A stretch of 64,000 nt of DNA from DASZRZ01 sp963732925 (GTDB taxonomy: Bacteria > Acidobacteriota > Terriglobia > Terriglobales > Acidobacteriaceae): NCBI GenBank assembly GCA_963732925.1, contig CAVTBJ010000005.1, positions 62,001 through 126,000 on the forward strand, written 5' to 3'. Both the position numbers and the translations under genes were made by a program. Of this stretch, positions 1-8,299 are shown piece by piece. Each line of letters begins with the position of its first letter. The first letter of the stretch is position 1. The notes under the pieces were generated by a model. The model saw nothing but the letters and a program-made list of their open reading frames with translations. It searched no databases and was not told where the DNA came from.

Positions 1-244
1 TAACAATGTAGACGCGCCGCTGGGTGACGGCGGCTTCACGGGCCTGGCGGATTGTCTCCAGGACGGTGTTATAGCCTTCGCCGACTTTGGCGTCCTGCAT
101 TGCCGGGACGATAATCGGAATCGAGATCGCGCCAACCGCCAGCACGATCCCAACGACCACCAGGAGCTCGAGCATGGAAAAGCCGGCCGTCTTCACGCCC
201 GATGTCGTGCCCCGCGCCCGTTCCCTTTGCTTCCTCTGCGCCAT
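1..244 (-). CDS. Type IV pilin-like / pseudopilin protein, N-terminal part (runs off the window)
   Basis: The minus strand from the ATG at 242-244 encodes about 81 residues with a class III (prepilin peptidase) signal. A basic leader ends in TAG, followed by FSMLELLVVVGIVLAVGAI, so cleavage is expected after the Gly with Phe at +1 and Glu at +5. The hydrophobic helix is followed by a typical alpha-1 continuation (ETIRQAREAAVTQRR), which resembles GspH/FimT-type minor pseudopilins. A purine-rich Shine-Dalgarno (GGAAGGGG) precedes the start. The product should be an inner-membrane pilin subunit processed by PilD. The globular domain lies outside the window, so major pilin and minor pseudopilin cannot be told apart. 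Confidence 0.85.
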   Translation of the reverse strand, partial: MAQRKQRERARGTTSGVKTAGFSMLELLVVVGIVLAVGAISIPIIVPAMQDAKVGEGYNTVLETIRQAREAAVTQRRVYIV

Positions 245-612
245 GACCCCTTCCCGAGCTGCTTCGGAATGGCGGCTTCTAGTTGGCCAATCCGTTTCGA
301 ACTGGCCTGGAGACAGTTTTCCGTCTCCAGGCCCTACCACGAGCTTGGGGGAGCCAATGTTCCAGTATCTACAAAAGGACAGACCTTACATAGTTGGCTG
401 TCGCCTTGCAGTTCAGCGGCGAAATACAGCTTCCGGTAAGGCTTCGAACGCAAATATGCGTGTACTTGGTACTAGAACGACCCAGAAGGCAGCTTTCTTT
501 ACATGCGGAAAGAATTTTGCGGGGAACACCCAGTTGTGTTGAAACGTGCTCTGGTATGCTCTAGGGGAAAATCACATTCCAAGCCGATATTGGACACGAG
601 GTCGAAAACGGG
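245..612. other. Intergenic region between pilin and sigma-factor genes
   Basis: About 370 bases lie between the divergent pilin and sigma-factor genes and should hold both promoters. I see no convincing gene, repeat or structured RNA. The open frames here lack family features and are mainly antisense to the pilin leader. Confidence 0.4.
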
Positions 613-1200
613 TTGCCAGGAAAGCGGGATTACTCCGAACGCCTATCGCCAGAGAATCGGCGCGCCAAAGGCGGCTCGCGTGCCTTGTTGGAAGACGAAG
701 TCACAGAACTCTACCGCTCTACGGCAGGGCGTTTGCTGGGATATGCCATGGTCCTCGCCGGGAATGCAAGTGTGGCCCAGGAAGCAGTGCAGGAAGCATT
801 TCTGCGCTATTACGTCGAGCGCGCCAAAGGCGAACTGCAAAGCGGAAGCGGCCGCTGGTTATTCCGCGTAACTCGAAATTACATTCTTGACCAGCACAAG
901 TCATCTAGTGCAAGGACGTCCGTAAGCCTCGATCAGGCCCTTACCTATGGGGATGAACGGCAGTCCCCACATGCCCTGCTGGAACGGTCCGAAGCCATCA
1001 CACAAGCACTGCGCATATTGTCTCCCAGGGAGATCGAGTGTTTGCAACTTAGGAGCGATGGGTTCACGTACCAGGAGATTGGCGATATTTTGGAAATTGA
1101 AAGCGGCACCGTCGGGTCGCTGCTGACGCGAGCCGGGAAAAAGATCCGACGGGCCTTTTCCCAGCCTGAGGTATGCGAGGGACATGGGACCGAATCATGA
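613..1200 (+). CDS. RNA polymerase sigma factor, ECF (sigma-70 family)
   Basis: A 195-residue protein with the two-domain ECF layout. Region 2 covers roughly residues 30-98 and includes AGNASVAQEAVQEAFLRYY and WLFRVTRNYILDQ. Region 4 covers about 130-185 (LSPREIECLQLRSDG followed by the helix-turn-helix YQEIGDILEIESGTVGSLL). It should direct core polymerase to a small regulon. The frame opens after a TAG at 562-564 and contains no early ATG, so I take the TTG at 613, about ten bases after a weak GAGG. The stop overlaps the ATG of the anti-sigma gene (ATGA), so the two are translationally coupled. The TonB-dependent receptor downstream is a likely target. No C-terminal extension is present. 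Confidence 0.9.
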   Translation: MPGKRDYSERLSPENRRAKGGSRALLEDEVTELYRSTAGRLLGYAMVLAGNASVAQEAVQEAFLRYYVERAKGELQSGSGRWLFRVTRNYILDQHKSSSARTSVSLDQALTYGDERQSPHALLERSEAITQALRILSPREIECLQLRSDGFTYQEIGDILEIESGTVGSLLTRAGKKIRRAFSQPEVCEGHGTES

Positions 1201-1745
1201 AACAATTGAACTCACGAGAGTCTCATCCCGCCGAAGAATATGTGCTTACCGCCTATGAAGGTGGAATGGCGCCCGAGGAATCTGCCAGGGTTCGCGAGCA
1301 CGTCTCACTTTGCGCGGCGTGCCGGGATCGCTTGCGGCAGCTTCAGGCGGAATTGCAATTGTTCGAAACCGCCGTACTGCCTCCCCTTCCGGCGTCCGCG
1401 CTCGAGCCCGGACTGCAACGCCTTCGCAAAGGAATTTCCGCCTGGAACGAAGCCCATCCGGAAATTACGGAAGCTGCGCCGGAACGGCCTTTGACCCCGC
1501 CAGTCCCCGTACGTGACCGGCTGGCATCCGAACTGAGCATCTATCTGGGAACGCGCACTGCGAACTCGCTTGTGCTGCAAGCTTGGGATCGCCCCGGAGT
1601 CAGCGCGAACGATGTCATTGCGCTTGTCGAACCGGTGGTCAGCGGGTTTTTCGGGCGGCAGACGGGAGTCGCTGTCGCTGCACAACTGGCTCGCCTCTGG
1701 AACCAGGCGCAGGAAATGGCCGCCCAGCCGGGGCCCATGCTATGA
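1197..1745 (+). CDS. Zinc-binding (ZAS-type) anti-sigma factor
   Basis: 182 residues starting at the ATG that overlaps the sigma-factor stop. Residues 10-50 carry the anti-sigma zinc-finger pattern: an upstream helix (PAEEYVLTAYEGGM) and then H-x3-C-x2-C (HVSLCAACRD). This fold binds ECF sigma factors in other bacteria. The remainder is soluble and contains a Pro-rich linker and no hydrophobic helix, so the protein itself should be cytoplasmic. Its stop overlaps the next ATG (ATGA), which couples it to a polytopic membrane protein that could pass on a membrane signal. The inhibitory role is inferred from motif and position. Confidence 0.82.
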   Translation: MKQLNSRESHPAEEYVLTAYEGGMAPEESARVREHVSLCAACRDRLRQLQAELQLFETAVLPPLPASALEPGLQRLRKGISAWNEAHPEITEAAPERPLTPPVPVRDRLASELSIYLGTRTANSLVLQAWDRPGVSANDVIALVEPVVSGFFGRQTGVAVAAQLARLWNQAQEMAAQPGPML

Positions 1746-2671
1746 GCATCTGCCACGGTCGGATACCCCCGCTGGTGAAATGGCTGCTGGCTATCGTTAC
1801 AGCCCAGCTCCTGGCCGGAATCTTCGTGCACATCGGCTGGCTGCGTTCCGGCGACGCTTCGTTGCTGCGCTACTATTTCGAGTATCCAGGGTCGCTTTTC
1901 CTGGTCGGTTTCAGTGCTCTCGAAGTGATTTTTGGGTTTCTCGCCTATCGGCAATTTTCTCCCGGCCAGCCTTTGCGCTCTGCCTGGTTTTTCATCCTGA
2001 TCGCGGCCGTGTGCCATTTTGCGGGTTCGTTATTGCGCCACCTGCTATCCATAAACTCGGCGATTAATCCTCTAGCTTACCTTCTGCCGGCCTGGGATGC
2101 TCATCTTGCTGATCTGATGCAGCGGTCGGGTAAGGTCGTTGGCGGCCCGGTGCAGATGGTATTCCTGCTCTGGGGCCTTTTTCTCACCCTGCGCTTTTAT
2201 CGACAAGTGGGAATGCTGGCCAAGTTAAAGCGGGTGGATATCCTGCTTGTCTGCGTGGCGATGGGTTACGCCGCCCTTGTCATTGGCGGAATCGTCATCG
2301 GACTGCGAGATCAAAGCGGTCCTATTCAGTATTCCCAGGCCCTCACATGGCCAAACGATTATCTCTTGAGCCTGCTGCTGCTGGAGGCCATCTTCCTGCG
2401 CCGCTCCGCCCTGGAGATGGGACGGGGTTACGCCAGCAAAGTGTGGAGCGCCTTCGCCGTCGCCATCTTTATCACCAGCTTGTGCAGCTTTCTGAACTGG
2501 CTGACCGCTTACGGAGTGTTGGGTTGGAAAGAAACCGCAGTCGTCTGGTATCTGTGGTATCCGGCCAGCGCCGCATTCGCCATTGCGCCTGTGTACCAGT
2601 GGGAGGCAAGGCTTACTGCACGCATCCGGCTGTTGGCGAAAACAGAAGATCTCGCATTGAAGACCGCATAG
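1742..2671 (+). CDS. Eight-TM integral membrane protein of unknown function, coupled to the anti-sigma gene
   Basis: 309 residues starting at the ATG that overlaps the anti-sigma stop. About eight hydrophobic helices are visible, near residues 10-33, 50-69, 79-98, 134-152, 165-187, 202-216, 231-251 and 264-284. Loops are short and I recognise no enzymatic motif. I do not recognise the family. The position directly after a soluble anti-sigma factor and before a TonB-dependent receptor suggests a membrane sensor or a partner of the anti-sigma factor. The ATGA overlap makes co-translation likely. An unrelated transport or electron-transfer role cannot be excluded. Confidence 0.75.
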   Translation: MSICHGRIPPLVKWLLAIVTAQLLAGIFVHIGWLRSGDASLLRYYFEYPGSLFLVGFSALEVIFGFLAYRQFSPGQPLRSAWFFILIAAVCHFAGSLLRHLLSINSAINPLAYLLPAWDAHLADLMQRSGKVVGGPVQMVFLLWGLFLTLRFYRQVGMLAKLKRVDILLVCVAMGYAALVIGGIVIGLRDQSGPIQYSQALTWPNDYLLSLLLLEAIFLRRSALEMGRGYASKVWSAFAVAIFITSLCSFLNWLTAYGVLGWKETAVVWYLWYPASAAFAIAPVYQWEARLTARIRLLAKTEDLALKTA

Positions 2672-2737
2672 GACTGGTACGGCCGCTTCTGTCAAGTTCA
2701 CCCGACGGGTGGCTATCACATCTATTGGAAACTATGA

Positions 2738-5700
2738 ATGCCGAGCCATGATCGCCGCCTGCGCCTTGTCTTGCTATGGTTCACCGTTTTCTACGGTCTC
2801 GTTTTCCAGTTGCCTTGCTTTGGGCAAGCGACCGCCGGCGCGATCGTCGGGCGCGTGACGGATCTTCGTACGAGGGCAGTCTCCCTCGCCGCAGTTGAAG
2901 CTGTGAATCAAGGCACCGGATTGTCGCAGCGAACTCTGACCGACAAAGCTGGCGAGTATGCTCTGCCGAATCTCCCCCCCGGCTCGTATTCCCTGACCTT
3001 CCGCAAGGAAGGCTTTCATGTCACCAAGATCTATCTGCAATTGCTGATCAATGAAACCAGCCGCGCTGACGCTCAGCTAGAGATCGGACCGGTCTCCGAG
3101 GAAATTGATGTTGTGGAAGCAGAACCCGACATCGACACCGAGACAGCCACCACCGGGGAAGTGATTCAGTCGCATCAAATTCTCGAATTGCCGCTGTTGG
3201 GCCGTAACTTCCTCGACCTCGCGCGACTAACTCCTGGAGTGCGTACCGGCAGCGGTGGCAACAACGTCAATCTCTCCGTCAATGGGCAACGCGAATTCGC
3301 CAACTCAGTTCTGGTGGATGGCATTGAGTCCACGACCAATCGCAACAATGACACCAGCTTTCGTCCCAGCGTGGATTCCATTCAGGAATTCAAAGTGCTT
3401 ACCTCGGGTTACGCACCTGAATTCGGGCACGCGGCGGGTGGCGTGGTTGCTATTCAGACGAAGTCGGGGAGCAACCACTTTCATGGCAGCGCCTACGAAT
3501 TCTTCCGCCCTAGTTCCACGGCTGCCCGAGACTACTTCGCCCTGGAGCCGCCGCAACTGAGTCAGCACAATTTCGGCGGAACCCTCGGCGGGCCGATCGT
3601 AGAGAACAAGGCTTTCTTTTTTGTATCCTATGAACGGACACGCTTACGCAATGCATACTCGTATCTGGACTCAGTCCCCCCACTGAATCAGGTCCGGTTT
3701 TTGCCCAACGGCGACGTCGATCTGTCCGGTCTTAAGGATCCCCGTACAGGAAAGCAGGTGCCCATCTTCGACCCCAACTCCGGGCAGCAGTTTGCGGGTA
3801 ATGTCATTCCCGCGGCGCACGTCAGCCCGGCAGGCAAAGCCACCCTGTTGAACCTGTTTCCCCTGCCCACCTTGCCCGGAACCCTCAATGGGTGGTTCAA
3901 CAATTTCGATTCACGACAGGACTACAGAGAGAATACCAACACCGTCGACGCGCGGATGGATCCATACTCCTCCGAGCGGGATCGGGCTTTCCTCGCCTAC
4001 CACTACGCTGACGACGGCTCCTTGCTCGGCGATCGCTTTGCCGGAAAAATACCCATTGACGGAGGCGGAGACGCAGACTATGGGAATGACAGCAACACCC
4101 GTGCTCACGCGGTCTCGCTTGCCGAAACTCACCTAATCTCGTTTCGATGGACGAATGACATCAGGTTTGGGTTTACCACTTTTGCTTACCGACAACAAAG
4201 TCTGCTGAACAACATTAACCTCGCCGAACAGCTGGGGGTTGGCAACGTCAATCTGCCCGGCTTCCCGCAGACTTCCGGATTCCCCAACATATACTTGGGT
4301 AGCGGTTACTCCACCGGAGGTTCTACCTATAAACCCCTCTCTTTCAAGGACCAGAATTTCGAAATAGCTGATGACCTGCGGGGGGCACTGTCACGTCATC
4401 AACTGCGTCTCGGTTTCGAATTCCGCCACCTGAGCGCTCAACCTCGCTTTTCCCTTTTTCCAACTGGATTTCAGTACTATGGCGGTCCATCTGTCAGTCT
4501 AACCGCCGACCAGACCTATTCTTATTACGACCCAAACGCCTTTTATCCCAATGGGGGCTCGGATATCGCCGATCTCCTCCTTGGCCTGCCATTGTCCGTT
4601 ACCGAGGGACTGCAACTTACCAATCCCACCACGGAGAGCTGGGAAACAAGCGCATACCTGCAAGACTCGTGGAAAGTCGGTGATCGCCTCGTCTTCCTGT
4701 ATGGCGTTCGCTATGAGTTCCAGCGGCCCTATGTCGAGGCCCACAATCGGGCTGCGAACTTCGATGTGAACTTGGGAGTGATGCAATTGGCTGGTCGGCA
4801 AGGCAATTCCTCAACCCTGATTCATGCCGATGCCGACAACTTCGCTCCACGCTTCGGCTTTGCCTTGAAGGCGGCGCCCCGAGTCGTAATCCATGGCGGT
4901 TACGGAATCTACTTTTCTCCTGAAAATGACGCTCGCAGTGACATTCTGACCAAGAACTTTCCTTTTGCGGTCGAGCAGACCTTTTCGAACAATATCTATG
5001 CTGGGCCGCCGTTCACTTACTACTTGGATATGGGAGTTCCCAGAATCACTTCCGTGCCCATTCTTCCCGGCGTTTCCGGACTTACCCCGACCGCCATACA
5101 GCAGATCACACAATCCCAACAGAATGTTTTCTCTGTCGATCCGCGGCTTCGTACCGGATATTCGCAACTCTATAGCCTTGGCGTCCAGAGCAAGGTTACG
5201 GCAAATACCATGCTCGAGGCAGGCTACGTGGGGGCTGCAAGCCGCAGGTTGCCCTATGCGATCGAGAACTTGAATCTTGACGGGCGAATATCTGATAACC
5301 TCGGCCAGGTACAAAGCCAACTCGCCGTGGGCTCGTCCAGTTTCAATTCCCTGCAGCTGAAGACAAAAGGACGGTACGCTCACGCCACTTTGCTGGCCTC
5401 ATATACTTTTGCCAAAAACATGGATAACGGCCCGGCGCCCTTTAACCTGGGACACAATCTAAATTCGACCAACCAGCCCCAGAATCCCTTCCGCCTCAGC
5501 CAAGAATGGAGCGTCGCCGACGATGATATCCGCCACAATCTCGTGATCAGTTACTTATATGAGCTTCCCTTCGGACGAGGCCGACGTCTTTGGACAAACC
5601 TTATGGGATTGGGAGACGCCGTCGTCGGCGGGTGGCAACTCAATGGTATCTTCGTTGCCCATTCAGGTACACCAATAAACGTTGTGCGGGGCATTCGAAC

Positions 5701-6079
5701 GCCCGGCAACGAAGGATTACGTCCGGACTTGGTCGGCGACCCCCATCTGTCTTCGTCGCAACGTACCTTGCAGGAATACTTCGACGTAAAAGCATTCGAC
5801 GCTTTGCGCTTCAGGGCCGATCAGGCCCTCGCGCCCGGCAATGCTCCACGAAACGTGCTGCGCGGCCCCGGCTTCGTGAATGTCGACTTTTCCGTGTTGA
5901 AAGACGTCAAGATCAGCGAAGGCGTGAAATTGCAAGGTCGGGCAGAGTTCTTCAACCTCATGAATACTCCTCATTTCGCAAACCCCGTCGCCAATATGGC
6001 GACAGGAAACTTCGGTAGCATTACGAAGACTGTCGGTAATTCTCGAATTATCCAGTTCGGAGTTCGAGCGGAGTTCTAA
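2738..6079 (+). CDS. TonB-dependent receptor, Oar-like, with carboxypeptidase-regulatory-like N-terminal domain
   Basis: 1113 residues, the usual length for acidobacterial Oar-like receptors. The signal peptide (about 1-30) ends near CFGQA. A CarboxypepD_reg-like beta-sandwich follows (about 32-105; TAGAIVGRVTD, DKAGEYALPNLPPGSYSL). The plug domain (about 130-240) includes LPLLGRNFLDLARLTPGV, LVDGIES and SIQEFKV. The rest is the 22-strand barrel, ending in the terminal aromatic signature (VRAEF) used for BAM-dependent outer-membrane insertion. It should import a large or complexed substrate using TonB energy; no substrate can be read from sequence. The gene starts 66 bases after the eight-TM gene, so it may be co-transcribed with the sigma operon. 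It is intact, unlike the two receptor copies near 25 and 36 kb. Confidence 0.92.
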   Translation: MPSHDRRLRLVLLWFTVFYGLVFQLPCFGQATAGAIVGRVTDLRTRAVSLAAVEAVNQGTGLSQRTLTDKAGEYALPNLPPGSYSLTFRKEGFHVTKIYLQLLINETSRADAQLEIGPVSEEIDVVEAEPDIDTETATTGEVIQSHQILELPLLGRNFLDLARLTPGVRTGSGGNNVNLSVNGQREFANSVLVDGIESTTNRNNDTSFRPSVDSIQEFKVLTSGYAPEFGHAAGGVVAIQTKSGSNHFHGSAYEFFRPSSTAARDYFALEPPQLSQHNFGGTLGGPIVENKAFFFVSYERTRLRNAYSYLDSVPPLNQVRFLPNGDVDLSGLKDPRTGKQVPIFDPNSGQQFAGNVIPAAHVSPAGKATLLNLFPLPTLPGTLNGWFNNFDSRQDYRENTNTVDARMDPYSSERDRAFLAYHYADDGSLLGDRFAGKIPIDGGGDADYGNDSNTRAHAVSLAETHLISFRWTNDIRFGFTTFAYRQQSLLNNINLAEQLGVGNVNLPGFPQTSGFPNIYLGSGYSTGGSTYKPLSFKDQNFEIADDLRGALSRHQLRLGFEFRHLSAQPRFSLFPTGFQYYGGPSVSLTADQTYSYYDPNAFYPNGGSDIADLLLGLPLSVTEGLQLTNPTTESWETSAYLQDSWKVGDRLVFLYGVRYEFQRPYVEAHNRAANFDVNLGVMQLAGRQGNSSTLIHADADNFAPRFGFALKAAPRVVIHGGYGIYFSPENDARSDILTKNFPFAVEQTFSNNIYAGPPFTYYLDMGVPRITSVPILPGVSGLTPTAIQQITQSQQNVFSVDPRLRTGYSQLYSLGVQSKVTANTMLEAGYVGAASRRLPYAIENLNLDGRISDNLGQVQSQLAVGSSSFNSLQLKTKGRYAHATLLASYTFAKNMDNGPAPFNLGHNLNSTNQPQNPFRLSQEWSVADDDIRHNLVISYLYELPFGRGRRLWTNLMGLGDAVVGGWQLNGIFVAHSGTPINVVRGIRTPGNEGLRPDLVGDPHLSSSQRTLQEYFDVKAFDALRFRADQALAPGNAPRNVLRGPGFVNVDFSVLKDVKISEGVKLQGRAEFFNLMNTPHFANPVANMATGNFGSITKTVGNSRIIQFGVRAEF

Positions 6080-6085
6080 GCGGGT

Positions 6086-7291
6086 TTAGGGTTGCAGTTC
6101 CAGGTTAGAGGTTTGCACGGTGCCGTGTGCCAAATAAAACACGGTTGCAGACTCGGGCTTTGTATTGTCCCGGACTAGCAGCAGGCCGTCACCGTCGCTG
6201 CCGCTGACCGGCGCATTTTCCTCCCAGTTGAGCGAACGAAAGTCGGTCTTGGGGATGCGCGCAATGCCTGCTGCCTTACCCTCCATGTCGAATAGCACCC
6301 GGTGATCGACGATCCACACCATCCGCCTCACTTCGCCCCCGGTCTTGGAAACCAGCAGATACGCGGTGCAAGTTGCGCTTCCGTGACCTTGCGCATCAAG
6401 TTGCGCCGTAGAATCGAGCGTCAGGCCATAGGACCGCAGCCAATCTGGGCTGTCCGGACCGATCTCCTCGACATTCGCCAGCTTCCAACCATTCAAGTTG
6501 GGGATACTGGCAGCGTCTGCCGGCGCAATTCCCTTCGGAATCGTCGCCGCTTGGACGAGTTGCACTGGCCGCGCTGTTGATCTTGGGTGAAAAAACAACC
6601 CGATGAATGCCAGCACCAGCGCCCCTGCAAGTCCAAACGCTACGGTTTGCCTTTTGGCATGCCCAGGATCCGGCTGCACCGCAAAGCGATAAGCACCCGG
6701 CATACTTTCCAGTGCTTTGCTCAGCGTCGCCAGCGACTCCAGCTTTCGCACGATGTCATCACAAAGACTCACAGGGATCAAATCTTCGCACAATTCGATC
6801 TTGCCCTTGTCGAATGTCAGAATGGTCTTGCGGGAGTAGCACAGCTTCGTCAAACAGGTGAGCGTACTTGCTTCGGAAAAGAATAGCTTTGCCTCGACTG
6901 GATGATCCGATCGTGCGACAAAGATTCTATCCAGCATCGAATGATTCAAGCGCACAATTGTCTTGCCACCGAACTTCCTGCGGTCGCCGGACGCGAGGGA
7001 AAATTGGAATCCGGCTGGTGCGGTAACAGTCACGCATAAGCCGGGCGTGGTGTCGGATTGCGACAATCGTATATCAACCGGGAGTTGCCTGAATCGGCCG
7101 GACACCACCACATCATCATACTCGCGCCGCAACTCACCTTGCCGTAGCACACTCCGCAATCGGCGGATATCTCCCGACCACTCTTTGAAACCGCTACATA
7201 ACCGCGCCCGTCGTAGTGCCGATCCAACTTGCCATCCCACGACCAATACAATGCCCACGCATGCCAGCATTACTACAAACATGTTAAACAT
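6086..7291 (-). CDS. Hypothetical bitopic/polytopic membrane protein
   Basis: 401 residues, convergent with the receptor gene (gap of six bases). A hydrophobic N-terminus (about 4-26) is followed by a soluble domain of about 190 residues, a second TM helix near residues 215-236 (FGLAGALVLAFIGLFF), and a C-terminal domain of about 165 residues. The topology suggests one domain on each side of the inner membrane. No catalytic motif or known family is recognisable to me. The length and even codon pattern indicate a genuine gene. No function is proposed. Confidence 0.7.
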   Translation of the reverse strand: MFNMFVVMLACVGIVLVVGWQVGSALRRARLCSGFKEWSGDIRRLRSVLRQGELRREYDDVVVSGRFRQLPVDIRLSQSDTTPGLCVTVTAPAGFQFSLASGDRRKFGGKTIVRLNHSMLDRIFVARSDHPVEAKLFFSEASTLTCLTKLCYSRKTILTFDKGKIELCEDLIPVSLCDDIVRKLESLATLSKALESMPGAYRFAVQPDPGHAKRQTVAFGLAGALVLAFIGLFFHPRSTARPVQLVQAATIPKGIAPADAASIPNLNGWKLANVEEIGPDSPDWLRSYGLTLDSTAQLDAQGHGSATCTAYLLVSKTGGEVRRMVWIVDHRVLFDMEGKAAGIARIPKTDFRSLNWEENAPVSGSDGDGLLLVRDNTKPESATVFYLAHGTVQTSNLELQP

Positions 7292-8299
7292 TCGCTCTCA
7301 CCTGCGCCGCACAACGCTCATCATACGACCACAATAACAACAGAACGATTTACGAGCATCAGTGCATTTCGTTACGAAAGTGCAGCCCCATTGCTAAAGA
7401 GTTGTTTTACACGAGGGCTCAGATCCATTCGACAGATTTAGCAGCTTTTCATGAATTAATACTCGCAAACAAAGATAGCGGGCACTTGTATGGCTCTTTT
7501 CTAAATCGCGCCCCCCATGGCCATATGGCCGCTCTTTCGTAGTTTCGCCAAAGGGCTGTAATATTCATTTGCTTTGCTTCCGCATTGAACACTTCCCCGT
7601 ATGAAGTCGTGAGCGCCACCGTATCAACGCTGCCACGCGCACGGATTCAGCTGAGGAGATTATTGTGGTCGTGCGGCGTGGTTCAACACTCTTGCCTCGC
7701 CATCAGAAATAGCGTGCCGCAGGACGACATCACCTGCCACCCTAAAGCCAAAGAACATTTACGTCTGTCGTGTGGCTACCAAATGTAATAGGGCCACAGC
7801 ATTCGCTTTGGGTGCTAAGTGTGGCCACAGCGTACTATGGCCAGTGTAAGGACGAGTGAGAAGCCGTATTTGTTTACATGCTGAGGGTATTTATGCCGGT
7901 TACCCGAAGAGTGGAGGCGCGCACTCGAAAGCTTCTTGCCGGAGTCTTTAGAGCGCTAAGCCGCGCAACAGTGGAAGGGAAGACCCAGACGCCACAAACC
8001 GCCCATTTTTTTCTAACGGATGCTGAATGTGGTTCAACACCTTCCCGATTTCAAACTACAGTTGTCCCATTCTAGGAACAATACCGATCTCGATCATTCA
8101 GGCAGAACCCCCCGAAGGCAGTCACAAAGGCTTTCTCTGCCCTTAAGCATTCGCCAAAAGACATGTGAATCGCATACGGGAGGTTTTCGGGTTTTGGGAA
8201 GTATAGCAACACTTAGTCCAGGGTAGTCGCACGTCTAACGTAATGCCGCAAATTCGATAACGTGCTTTAGACTTTCAGTGTACTCCAGAGCACAACGTC
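7292..8299. other. Long intergenic region with no recognised gene
   Basis: About 1 kb between divergent genes. It is more AT-rich than its surroundings near 7300-7480. It contains a perfect 10-base palindrome (TGTGGCCACA, 7820-7829) and a nearby partial copy (GGCCACAGC at about 7792). The short open frames inside (for example 7585-7788 and 7878-8075) have no family features or good ribosome sites. It probably contains promoters and decayed sequence. Confidence 0.4.

Noticed and set aside
7585..8075. Two short open frames in the 7.3-8.3 kb gap
   Set aside because: No ribosome site, no motif, and unlikely amino-acid composition.
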